Below, in pieces: positions 23,903 through 35,040 of a stretch of 64,000 nucleotides of DNA. Origin of the DNA: Boletus sp. NGJ. Taxonomy: Eukaryota; Basidiomycota; Agaricomycetes; Boletales; Boletaceae. The stretch's first letter is position 1, and each line of letters starts with the position of its first letter. The stretch is taken from positions 1 to 64,000 of the forward strand of contig JAGTXK010000090.1 in the NCBI GenBank assembly GCA_019096195.1, in the 5' to 3' direction. Position numbers and translations under genes: made by a program. The notes beneath the pieces were generated by a model. The model did not search any database, was not told where the DNA came from, and was given only the letters and a program-made list of their open reading frames with translations.

Positions 23903-26479
23903 TTAATCATCATTGCTTTCTGCAAAAACAAAGTCTGCATGTGGGATCTCATCTTCTTCAGCTTTGAACACTTCTCCAATCATCATGCCCCATACTTTTT
24001 TGTGAAATGTTGACAGAGTCGATGACCAAAGCTTCCTCTCTCCAGTGGCAAGTGCATTGATAACAGGGCAGATTTGATTATATTCATCTCTGTCTGACTG
24101 ATACTGATGAAGTGTGAGATCCTCCACTGTGTGAGCGATCTTATGGATGGATGCTGAGTTGTCAGGGGCAATATGGGTGATACCATGGTAGCCAATTTCA
24201 ATCCCCTCACCAACCTTTTTTCGAACCTGGAGCAAGAGATCTACAGCTGCAGAGATGTCTCCAAGATGATCCCAACCAGCATAGACACCTTTTGCAGCAT
24301 AAAATTGCTAACAAAGCACAAATTCTAGCAGTCTTGTTTGTAGAAATTAAACAATACCTTAAGAAACCTGATAAGATGTTCCATATTGAGGTTGGTTGCC
24401 ATGAAGTGACCATCGAGACCAGTGAAATTAACAAGCATATTGTCCCGCATGATGTTCCTTTCATCAAGGTTATTAGAAATCAATCAGCAATGTTTAAGTA
24501 AATGCATACACAAATTCTTCTGTCCAAACTCGCTTGAGGTTGAACATCAAATGCAGAATTTCAGAGCAGTAGTTGTTGGATCCTGCACCACGAAAAATCA
24601 TGCACAACTGTCCCAGCATGTCCTCTACTCTTCCGAAGTCCCCATCTGATATCGCATGAATCAGTTCAGTGACATAGAGAAGGTCCCGAGTTAGAATCCT
24701 TAGATTTTCATTGGTGGTGTCGGGCTTTTCAGGCTCAACAAGTGGAGTTGCATGGTTTCGAAGGACACGATCAGCGATCCCAATAAGCTGTGCAGGACTT
24801 GGATTGGAAAAAAGAAATGATGAGAATGTGGAGTGCCCGCATTCAGCTTTCCAAGCATTGACGATAACACCATGAAGTATCTGCGTCAGTGTCGTGAGGA
24901 GTGTATGGTAATCAGGATGTTCACATCCGAGTCGAGTTCAATCCAAGACCGCGAAGAAGTACGAGAGGCTACCAGGCTGGTTGATTGATCCTCGATGAAC
25001 ATGGAGAAGTGCCCAAATTAGGTTCATCGAGAGGTGAAAGAGACCAGGCACAAGTTGGAAGCAGCTGAGTCGAGTGAAAGGATTGAGGTCTTGAGTTCGA
25101 AGTGCTTTCGCGCCACGGATCCGAGCATTTGTAGACTGGTCATTGATGGATGGTATCGCTTGATCGAAGAGTTGTTCGTGAGTCATCCCGAGTTGGTTCA
25201 TGTAGACGTCGTTGATGACAGCAATATTTCCTGTCACTGAGCTTTCATCAATTGTCGATGTGCGGAGAGGATACTGTTTGGTCTTCCAGCCACTTGGGAG
25301 CTTTCAATGGGGTATGTGTTGGAAAACCGAATCCGACTTGTGTTGATAATCTTTAAACACTGAATTTTGAAAAAGTATCTTGATGACATGAACTTGGAAC
25401 TGGTGGTGCAACATTCGTATTTGCTCAAGAGTCAGGCGGATGTCGGACACAAAAATGAGATCAGAAGCCTGTTGTGCTCGGAGTAACATGGGTGAGAGTC
25501 GCATATGTTCCGGGTTAGCATTGGAGATCGCATAGAGTATCGCAAATGTCCCCGACTGTACTTTTGCTGGAGCCAAGGCACGCTGTTCGACGTGTATTGA
25601 TGTACTGATGTTGATATTATCGTAACAAAGGACATGGGGTTCGAGAGCGGCACGAGTTGCATCTTCAATACAATGTGTTGCAAGGTTGTTCAATAACCTG
25701 AGGAGCGATGTGAACGATATCCCTAAGCCACACTGATACAGGGCTTCAATTGTCTGACGAGAAGCACCATTGACCCATGCAAAGAGTGTGAATGGTGCCG
25801 CAAAATAAAGGCTATGGTTGGAACGTTGCTTCGCAAGCTGCGAGATAACAACAGCACACGCCTTGACAGAAGGCACGTCTGAATTGATCAATAAACAACA
25901 AGGTAATTAACTACTACATACTGTTCGGCCTGATTTTATTTTATTGTTCTCCCTCGCGGACTCCGTCTGTGAAGCGGACTGTAGGATACGGTAGAGCGTC
26001 GGGCAAGCCTTGTTAGCAATATCGTCCATTGATGAGGCAAAGTTCCAGTCCCTGAGATACCCTGGAGTGATCGAATCAATGGTCCGTTGTAGCGCAACCT
26101 TCACCGCATCCATCTCGTCGTAAATTTTCTTGTCCACCAAATCAATTGCATAGGGCTCCATCCAACTGGAAAGCTGTTGTCGGCCACGCTTATCATCATG
26201 TATGGCATCAAGGAGTTTTGCTAGCTTGCCGTTCCTCTCGCCCATTGGAAGTGTGTAGATTCGGTCTCGGTATGCAGCATATTCTGGTTCGTTTGGATCG
26301 AAGACCTTGATCAGGAAGTCAAGTAGTGAAATTCGTCCACCTCGAAGGATTTCCAAAGCACGTTTAATGCGTTCGGATGACAAAAGACGCTCTGATCGGC
26401 CATATGAAACGTCCACCAGGTTGACCATTTCGCAGATGATGTTGGCATTGTTTGACTCGGAGGGCATTTTCAGGTGCAA
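23903..26479 (-). pseudogene. DUF6589 protein of the TIR element
   Basis: Starts at ATG 26479. An intron at about 25926-25881 joins KSGRT to DVPSVKACAVVISQLAKQRS. Landmarks in order are RQTIEALYQCGLGISFTSLLRLLNNLA, HVLCYDNINIS, EQRALAPAKVQSGTFA, TIDESSVTGNIAV, IPSINDQSTNARIRGAK, LFHLSMNLIWALLHVHRG, EHPDYHTLL, GRVEDMLGQL and GAGSNNYCSEILHLMFNLKRVW, with EIPHADFVFAE just before the stop at 23903. This is the agaricomycete DUF6589 family, whose conserved YDN, NDQST and SEILH blocks could be an acidic triad of an RNase H-fold transposase (inference). In-frame TGA at 25304-25306 and 24938-24940 interrupt it; short introns near 24500 and 24340 are also likely. Confidence 0.85.
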
Positions 26480-26666
26480 ATTGTGACTGTTGATCTCGGA
26501 ATAGGCAAGGGGGACCAGAACTATCGCAGGAGAGACGAACGAGAATACCGTCGTTCAAGGAGAGTGTCGAGTAACACTTATCATCAAGACTTAGACAAGA
26601 CTTAAACAATTTGCATTGGGGTTATCTGCCCGTCCACGTGCACAAAACAAGTCCAAGATGGGGTTT

Positions 26667-26772
26667 TCAGTCACGCGACCCTGAGAATCCGCTCTGCCTC
26701 CAAAATTCTCATGAATTTTACCAGACCGTCTATCGACGGCTTGCCTCATAGACCGGGCTGGTCACCAGACTA
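26667..26772 (-). repeat. Right TIR of the RecQ-DUF6589 element
   Basis: Inverted partner of 20646-20751. The last ~270 bases of this end (about 26500-26772) recur inverted in the small element at 26825-27100. Confidence 0.9.
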
Positions 26773-26824
26773 GTTTTCGGGTGTCACTGTTTTGATGGTA
26801 ATGAGTATTGCGACTGTCGAAAAT
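26773..26824 (-). other. Flipped fragment of WD40 exon
   Basis: Read on the minus strand this spacer gives ATTTTCGACAGTCGCAAT, then CTCATTACCATC and ACAGTGACACCCGAAAAC. That is the WD40 exon stretch found on the plus strand at 35595-35645 and 39538-39592. Here it is inverted relative to its gene and lies between two facing copies of the same transposon end. Confidence 0.9.
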
Positions 26825-27131
26825 TAGTCTGGTGACCAGCCCGGTCTATGAGGCAAGCCGTCGATAGACGGTCTGGTAAAATTCATGAGAATTTTGGAGG
26901 CAGAGCGGATTCTCAGGGTCGCGTGACTGAAAACCCCATCTTGGACTTGTTTTGTGCACGTGGACGGGCAGATAACCCCAATGCAAATTGTTTAAGTCTT
27001 GTCTAAGTCTTGATGATAAGTGTTACTCGACACTCTCCTTGAACGACGGTATTCTCGTTCGTCTCTCCTGCGATAGTTCTGGTCCCCCTTGCCGACGGCT
27101 TGCCTCATAGACCGGGCTGGTCACCAGACTA
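26825..27131. mobile_element. 307-bp non-autonomous derivative of the RecQ-DUF6589 element
   Basis: Starts TAGTCTGG and ends CCAGACTA with the same terminal repeats. The interior is an inverted copy of the DUF6589-side end of the large element (about 26500-26690), including the DUF6589 promoter and leader region but no coding sequence. The flanks share acccga, a decayed target duplication. A MITE-like copy that the larger element's enzymes could have mobilised. Confidence 0.88.
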
Positions 27132-28768
27132 ACCCGACCAATCACTCCACTTGCATGGTCCAACGATGGCCAACAAATCTTTGCCGCCTCGAAGGACAAC
27201 AAGATCAAGTTATTTGACGTGTCGATGGGGTCGCAGCTCGCCGACTCGCCGATTCTTGGTTACGCCATGTCGATTGCTTTAGTTGCCAGTGGTAAATTCC
27301 TTGCTGCGTTTGCACGCGGGGCCATCTCATTCCTGGACACATCGACTCTCTCTCAAACTGGCCCTGTCATCAAGGACAGCAATAGCATATGGGCAATTAC
27401 CATCTCTCCGAACAGTGACTATCTGGCGACTGGACTACATGACGGGAAGATCGCCATTCGTGACCTCGGCGGTATTCTCCCGGATGTTTATGGTCCATCC
27501 CTTGTAAGATTTGTCCAATCAATGTCGACATGTCAGATTAAGCCCGATTCCGTCTCACACATTGACACTATTTTAGACATCTAATCGCGATGAAACACAA
27601 CGATATGAGCAGCCTTCGACGTCTGGCAGCCGTGACAACAAACCGTCTAACTCCCTAGTAGGAGTTTGCCATTCTGTCACTAAAAGGGCTGTGCTGACCC
27701 TCTCATTGTGTATGTACACCAGGAAGAAACTGGGAAATCCAGCCCAATCGAGTCCAAGATATACGGCGAAGACCGCGATGACGATCTCCTCGAGGTATCC
27801 GTTCGCCCCTTTCCCCCTCAAAGCGAGTTCTCACGATCGCACAGGTTGAGGTGCCATCCAGCGCCCCCGCCCCTGAATTCAATTTTGACGAGGTTGGTGA
27901 TCACTACATTATCCTCTCTCCTCCGTGTTGACACTGCTGTAGCCACCATCTCCAGGATCCTCTTCCCATCGTGAGGACGAAGTACCGCCCCCTGACGCGT
28001 CCCATGTCGTAGCGCAGTTATCAGACGCCATACCTGTGATCTATCCTCCATTGACACGTGCAGAGGAACCTGTCGAGTCGTCTCAGGGCATTATGAAGTT
28101 TAAAAGGTGGCTAGAGGCGAGGACCAAGAACGGTAACAAGGACATTGCTTCGCATAATCCCGGTCGAGCTCCCAAAGAATCCCATCGGCCTGCCGATGGT
28201 CAGCTTTCTTCCCAATCACCAGCGGACGCCACAAACGAGGGACTTTCGCGGATGGCTGCAGGTCAACGTGTACCAGTGAGTACTCTTCCTGGATGGATGA
28301 TGTGTCTAAAATATCACCATAGCGAGCGGTCGCGAAACCCGTTGTAAAACGAGATGTTCGTATTCCCCGAGTTTGTGTTCCGGGTCTTATTAGATGTTAC
28401 AGCCTAAATCGCCTGCCAGGGATGCTCACGCTAGTCATCCGAAGAAAGATGCTTCTCGTAGTGGACAATGCTCTGCAAAACCACAAGAAGTAGACCCGGT
28501 ACATCTGTTTACTGCTTATTATGTGCCATATCACGATAATTTATTTCCTGTTAGGTGGAACACGCAAACGATGCATCTCATTCCTCTGCCGGGGGGTCCA
28601 TCTTACGGTGCGCACACCTTCTTTACGGTTATGTTGTGAGACTCACAGTGGATCGCATCAGCGAGAATCAGGCAAGGCTACCCTTGAGGCTAATGTCAGG
28701 CTTTCGATGAAGATGTCATTTCCCGCATGGATGTGTTGTAGTTCGAGTACCGGAGATAGGAGGCATTG
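27132..28768 (+). pseudogene. WD40 unit 0, 3' part
   Basis: Resumes the WD40 exon (PLAW-type blade, then IKLFDVSMGSQLADS, ISFLDTSTLSQTG, AITISPNSDYLATGLHDGKIAIRDLGGILPDVYGP) to a GTAAGA donor near 27507. The small phase-0 exons of the tail follow as in unit C: SNRDETQ..., EETGKSSPIESK..., VEVPSSAPAPEFNFDE, a basic segment (FKRWLEARTKNGNKD), AVAKPVVKRD, then QPKSPARDAHASHPKKDASRSGQ. Because four insertions and an inversion break the gene upstream, it is a pseudogene even though this part reads fairly well. Confidence 0.85.
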
Positions 28769-30451
28769 ATCAGGTGATCCGATTCAATACGTATAGTCTC
28801 GCGTTCTGGACTTGTCGATGGAGAGAAATCTTATTACTGACATCGACAATAAAGTCTATCGTCGGTTGGATGATGCACGAATAAATCGTGGATGTGCCCG
28901 GCCGCAGTGCTACTATTACGAGGACATATAAGATTCTAAACCACGCGCTGTTTGTCAACGACGCCGTTGATGATTGAACGAGACATATCAAGTCCAAGTT
29001 CTATCCGTGCACCCTGACATCGACATTCAGAGATGCGCCGATGGAGGGCTACAACATTGATAGTGAGGGAGACAGAGAAATAGGGAGAGGTCCGATTGTT
29101 CCGAAGACCGGCGTTGATGTAGGGCGATGGTGATGGCGGGAATATCTGTGACGCCCTGCGAGACAAATAGCTCGTCAAAAACCCAGACCGGGACTGGGAC
29201 CCCTCGATTCACCGTGATAGTCATGTTGATTCGGTATTCGGTCGGTTGCCCTGCGGTGGAGAGGATGCTAATCTCCCCTTCATCGAACAAGATCGTGGAG
29301 ACAGATTCAGATGGACGTTGTCTTTCGCGATGATGAGACGCGCGTTTAGAGATGCCAAAAAAAAAAAAACAGTTTGCATATCTACACAGCAAATGAATAG
29401 GGGAGAACTGGCAAGGATGATGAGGGTGGAGTGTGCAAGTTTTGTACATGAAGAAAAAGATCTCACCATGCTCAAGTTACTACCTCCAACACATTTCCAC
29501 CGATCCTACCCAGTTACGGTTCCGTTTCGGTGGAGAACTAGCACAACTACCTGATGTTAGGGTATCGAGAGTCCGGCGAGAAAGATTGAAAGGTTGGATG
29601 CTTTAAAAATTGGACGTCAAACCCACCAACCATTCAATAACGCGCTGGATCGGTGAGTCAAACCTAACTGCTCCCGCCAACCGGTGACCCAACAAGATAT
29701 GGCTCTTGCAGATGCGATGACCTGATGATTTTCTTGCAGGATCCGACGTAACTCGAAGAATGAAATCGTACAACAGGGACGGCCTGCCCCGCTGAGTTGT
29801 CTTCGGCGTCGTCATATCGACACTCGGATCGACGATACTCTCACACCAAATTGGACTCTAGCAGCCGCGTCCATTGCTCCGAAATGCGATTTTACCCATC
29901 CTTGAATATGAATATGCTTTGGAAGAGAAAGTAAGAGAACACGACGTGCACTCAATCACAATCTCACGCATACTGCATTAGTAGAAACCGCTTCCGAGAG
30001 CTAAGCATAATACTTGGAAGCGATCTCAAACATTGCGCGCTGAACACGGAAATTTGCCGTTGGTTGTCCAGAGACATCATTGTCGTCGACGAGGCGTGGG
30101 TGTGAGCACAACCATTCGAGCCGCAGAGAAACACGTACATATGTACCTCTGCGACGGCCACCTGCTCGACGTCTATAGCAGAAAGCGCAAGCTGTTCCCG
30201 AAAAGACTACCTGTGTCAACGAGGGAAAGTTTGACCGATGGCCTGACTGCTTGCCTGGCCGTCGCACCGACTCGGAGGTCACTGAGCTGGGTCCAATTAA
30301 AGTAAGAATAAGCGCCAAAGCCACGAGGCGGCCCGATTGAGAATGAGGAAACGTGTAAGTTGTGGGGCTACTTTGCGCACTACGAGTAAACCGAAGACGC
30401 CTCGTTCTTTCACTCTTTGAAGCCAACGACCGCATAGGCCCATCAGTGAGG
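28769..30451. other. Spacer between WD40 units 0 and A
   Basis: The spacer shares blocks with 32660-34600 and 37255-38990. A minus-strand stretch (about 29450-29030) reads SLNARLIIAKDN and YRINMTITVNRG, loosely reminiscent of the end of a fungal multi-pass membrane protein, but I cannot name it and see no complete frame. The part from about 29980 is the unit's 5' flank. A run of 12 A lies at 29358-29369. Confidence 0.4.
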
Positions 30452-32645
30452 ATGTCGTTGACAAAGACTGGTGCGTAACAGTTCTGAGTGATTGTGCAAT
30501 GCTGAATTTTCAGTAAGACCCAAAGATAGTGCTTGAGACCAGCAGCGGGTCTAGACTGAGGGCAGTCGCGTTCCACCCTGACGGAAAGCACATTTTGGGT
30601 GGGGGTAACGATGGGATTCAACGATGGCGACTCGAAGACGGTCAAGAGGTAGGAAACCAAATGGGATTGACCTTTAATGCCATTTCTGTGACGAGGAATC
30701 ACAAGTGGATAGTGTGCGGCACTGATGAGGCGGGGGCAAATGTGTGGGATGAAGAAATGCAGAAAATGGTCATTCTCGTGGATGGCACAAACTCGGTGAA
30801 TGCAGTTGATGTTTCCCCAGATTCAACCACATTTGCAGCCGGGATCGACAGAGCAGTGAGCATCTGGCGAATAACGAGCGGCAAGAGACTCGTTGGCCCG
30901 CTGAAGCACGACTTTTATGTCACTGCAGTCAGATTCTCCCCGAACGGCGAGCGCTTTGCCACTGCCAGCAATGGTCGCTCGATCCGCATCTTCGACAGTC
31001 GCAATGGGGACGAGCTCATTACCATCGAAACAGTCACACCCTCCACATGGCCAATCACTCCGCTTGCATGGTCCAACGACAGCCAACAAATCTTTACCGC
31101 ATGTAACAACAAGATCAAGCTATTTGACGTGTCGACGGGGTCGCAGCTTGCCGAATCGCAGAATCTCGGTGGCGACATCTACTCTCTTGCTCTAGCTGCA
31201 AATGGGAAATTCATTGCTACGTCTTGCGGGCAGTAGCCATCTCATTCCTGGACACGTTGAGACTCTCTGTCATTGACTCTGTCATTGAGGACAGCAATGG
31301 ATTACGGGCAATTGCCATCTCCCCGAACAGTGGCTATCTGGCGACTGGACAGTATGATGGGAAAATTGCCATTCGTGACCTCGGCGGCATTCTCCCGGAT
31401 GTTTATGGTCCATTCCATGTAAGCATTTGTCGAATTCACAATTCGGCATGTGCAATATGCCCTATCTTGCCTCCCACATTGACACTCCATGTTAGATATC
31501 TAATCGCGAGGAAACACAACCAGACGAGCGGCATTCCAATAAACCGTCTGACTCCCAAGTAGGAGTCTGCCTTTCCGTCACCAAAACGGCTGTGCTAACT
31601 CGTACACCAGGAAAAAACGTAGGGAATCAGGCCCACTCGGGTCCTCAACACACAGCGAAGATGGCAATAAGGATCTCCTCGAGGTATCTGTTTGTCCTTT
31701 TCCCCCCAAAGCGAGGTCTGACCATTGCACAGGTCGAAGTGCCATCCGGCGCGCCCGCCCCTGAATTTGATTTTGACGAGGTTGGTGATCACTACATTAT
31801 CATCTCTCCTCTTCGTGTTGACACTGCTGTAGCCCCCATCCCCAGGATCATCTGCCCATTGTGCAGACGAGGTACGGCCCCTTGACACGTCCGATGGTGC
31901 AGCGCAGTTATCAGACGCCGTACCAGTGGTCTACCCTCCATTGGCACGTGCAGAGGGTCACCTCGACACTGTCGAGTCGTCTCAGGGCATTACGAAGTTT
32001 AAAAAGTGGCTACAGGCTAGGCTCAAGAAGAGTAACAAGGACCCCACTTCACATAAGCCCGAGTCGAGCTCCCAGAAAGTCGCGTCGGCATGCCGATCGT
32101 CGATCTCCTTCCCAGTCGCCAGCGAGAGTGGACGCCACAAACGAAGGGCCCTCACGGATGGCTGCAGGTCAACGTGTACGAGTGAAGTACCCATCCTTGA
32201 TAGATGCTCAGATGTAATGTGTCTAATATATCATCATAGCGAGCGGTCGCGAAACCTGTTGTGAAACGAGATGTTCGTAGTTCCTCAAGTTTGTGTATAG
32301 GGACTCATTAGATGTTGCAGCCTAAATCGCCTGCCAAGAACGCTCACCACAGCCGTCCGAAGAAAGATGCTGCTCGTAGTGGGCAAGGCTCTACAAAACC
32401 ACAAGAAGCAGGCCCGGTACGTCTTTTTTCTTGTTGTTATGTGTCATGTCATGGTAGCTTATTTACTATTAGGTAGAACAAACAAACAAACGATCTCCTC
32501 CCTCCGCTGGGGGGGTTCACCTCACGGTGCGCGCACTTCCCTTACGTTTATGTTTTGAGACTCACAGTAGATCACATCAGGAAGAAGCAGGCAAGACTTA
32601 CCCTTGAGGCTACCCTCAGGTTGACGTTTCCTACGTGGATGTGTT
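30452..32645 (+). pseudogene. WD40 unit A, frameshifted
   Basis: Exon 1 (30452-30470, MSLTKT) is joined by a 47-nt intron (30471-30517) to the blade exon: AVAFHPDGKHILGGGNDGIQRW, IVCGTDEAGANVW, AVDVSPDSTTFAAGIDRAVSIW, AVRFSPNGERFATASNGRSIRIFD, IKLFDVSTGSQLAES and LALAANGKFIATS. A frameshift near 31225 creates a TAG at 31234-31236, and the other frame then continues through the last blade (AIAISPNSGYLATGQYDGKIAIRD). In the tail exon equivalent to unit C 40170-40241 there is a further TAG. The rest of the tail is colinear with units B and C. Probably non-functional; otherwise as unit C. Confidence 0.85.
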
Positions 32646-35040
32646 GTAGGTCAGGTACCGGAGATGGGACACATTGATCTAGGTGATTTGATGCAATACG
32701 TCTATTCTCGCATTTTAGAGGACTTGTCAATGGAGAGATATCCTATTTCTGATTTGCTTGACATGGACAACAAAACATGGCATCGTTCACAAATAGCGCG
32801 TGACCTAGATTTGAGTATGTCCTCGTAATAATGGTACTATAGTCGCGTACATCCATGATTTATTCGCGCATATATCAAGTCCAAGTTGTAACTGTCCACC
32901 TGACATCGACATCCCCGAGATGCGCCACCCGACGTCTTCAGAGAAGTACAACACTGTGAGGGAGACAGAAATAGGGAGATGTCCGATTGTTCGGACGACA
33001 GGCGTTGATGTAGGGCGATGCTGGTAGCGAGGATATCTGTATGGGGAAAATGATGCCCAGGTTTGTGTGGGACGGCGCGAGTTGGGCAAGGAAACCTGCA
33101 AGGTGCATATGCACGGATCATGATACGTGATGATGGCGAAGACGTACCGAAATCGCTACAGACGACGACATATTACCAGAACTGATACACACCCCGTCAC
33201 AATAACCTATGCTATGTTTCAGCACGCCTCTGCAAACCCGATGCCAACCGAGAGCCATACCAGCAACGAGCTGGCGAGCCAATTCGTAAGGACATAGGAT
33301 ACGTTGCCGAACTCGTCCACACCGATCGAAGACGTCTATTCATTATGCATACTCAGACCTCGGGGGGCCGCGATAATTGGCCAACGGTAATTGCGTGAAC
33401 TGGGAGTTGGACCCAAGGAAGGAGATCCGAACGTAGACATAGACGGGAAAGAAAAGCTTTCGTATACCAGAGGGCATGAGAGCAGAGCCAGAAAAAGCAC
33501 GGTTCCGTACTAGCCGGTGATGAGTGCGCCAGCGAGCCATGCTTGTTCCTGCGGAGAGGGTTGAGACTCGGGTGGATGTTGGACGTGTGTGAGGGCCATC
33601 CCTGGTAGAAGATGTCAGGCTCAAGGCAGAGATAAATGCAAAGAGAATAGGGCCGAGAATGATGGAGGTGGGCATATAAAGCAAAAGACCTCACCACGCC
33701 CAAGTTACCAGCACATTCCCACCATTGCTACTCAGTTACGGTTTCGTTTTTCGGTGGAGAACCTATTTCAAAGACCCATGTATTCCAATACAACTACCTT
33801 GGTGTCGGAATATCGGAAGTTGGACGGGGAATTTTGAAGGGTTGGACAGAAAGCGCTTGCAAGCCCTGCAACTTTGAAAATTGACATTAAACCCTCCAAC
33901 TGATCAATAATACGCTGGTTCGACGAGTCAAACCTAACTGCTCCCGCCGGGCCGGTGACCCAAAGCGATGTAGCTGTTACAGATGCGATGACCTGATGAC
34001 GCTTCACGCAGAGAGTTCGACGTGACTCGAAAGTGAAATTTGATAAAGTCGTGCAACAAGGACCAATACGTCCTGCTTCAACATCAGCATATCAACACTC
34101 GGATCGATGGTATACTCATACCAAATTGAACTTTGCGGGCGAATCCTCACTCTGAAATGGGATTTCACCCATCCTTGACACCTCAAACACGACCGCGCCT
34201 GTCTGTTATGAACCTCGATCCACATGTCCACCTTGGTTGCTCGTGGAACGGGAAGGATATACGACGCGTCAAACTGACTTTGAGGGGAAAAGTATGAGAA
34301 CACGACGTGCAACTCGATCACACTGCTGCACACACCGCATTGGTGGCATCCACTTCCAAGAGTTCAGCATGATACCTGCAAGCGAGCTCAAGCATTTCTG
34401 TCAGTTCCATGTACAGTACGTGCTGAACCCAGGAACTTGTCATTGGCTCTCCAAAAGTATTACTGGCGTCGACAGGATGTGTGTGTGAACGCAACCATTT
34501 GAGACCTGAAGAAACACGCACGTTCGTCTGTGATGTCCCCATAGCAGAGAGCACAAGCTGTTACAGAAACGCCCCCACTTGTGAATCTGAATCTGACCGT
34601 GACTCGAGATCGAGTGACGCATACATTCGTCTAGCATCCCCAGAAATTTTCTAGAGCACGCGAGCGCTCCATTTTGGAAAACGTTCTCGAATGCACGCGT
34701 GTTTTGTGCACGGTATGTCGCGAGTGGGTCTAATGCGGATTGTACACTCGTCCTGAACCGAGTCCTGCATCTGAGATACGACGAGGACTCCCAAGTCCCG
34801 GGTTAAGACTACCTGTGGCAACGACGGAACGTTTGGTCAATGTTGACTGTTTGGTTGGTCGTCGCAACCAGGTCACCTAGATCCAAGTAAGAAAAAGCGC
34901 CAAAGACACGAGGCGGCTAGGACCCAATTAAGGGTAAAGGAAACGTGTTTTGTGAGCTCACTTTGCGCACAACGAGTAAACCGAAATATCTCCTTCTTTC
35001 ACTCTTCGAGCCAAGTGACTGCGTAGGGCCATCAGTGAGG
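32646..35040. other. Spacer between WD40 units A and B
   Basis: Colinear in parts with the other two spacers. The minus strand at 33340-33700 has a hydrophobic start (MLYMPTSIILGPILFAFISALSL) but no recognisable protein. From about 34200 to 35040 it is the 5' flank of unit B, matching 38180-38997. No convincing gene. Confidence 0.4.

Larger units (their letters stand above)
20646..26772. mobile_element. 6.1-kb TIR element with RecQ helicase and DUF6589 protein
   Basis: The ends TAGTCTGG...CCAGACTA are part of ~106-bp terminal inverted repeats (20646-20751 and 26667-26772). The element carries two convergent genes whose stops lie about 10 bp apart: a RecQ-like helicase on the plus strand and a DUF6589 protein on the minus strand. 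The left flank ATTTTCGAC recurs, inverted with its neighbouring host piece, at 26816-26824, giving a 9-bp target duplication. Long TIRs and a 9-bp duplication resemble Mutator-like elements, but neither gene is a recognised Mutator transposase. Both genes have in-frame stops, so this copy is dead. That DUF6589 is the transposase and RecQ an accessory helicase is inference. Confidence 0.85.

Noticed and set aside
20646-26772. Helitron or Crypton identity for the RecQ-DUF6589 element
   Set aside because: It has long TIRs and a 9-bp target duplication and lacks Rep or tyrosine recombinase motifs; the helicase is RecQ-like, not Pif1.
27573-28057. Minus-strand frames opposite the WD40 unit 0 tail
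   Set aside because: Antisense to exons that are conserved in phase in four units.
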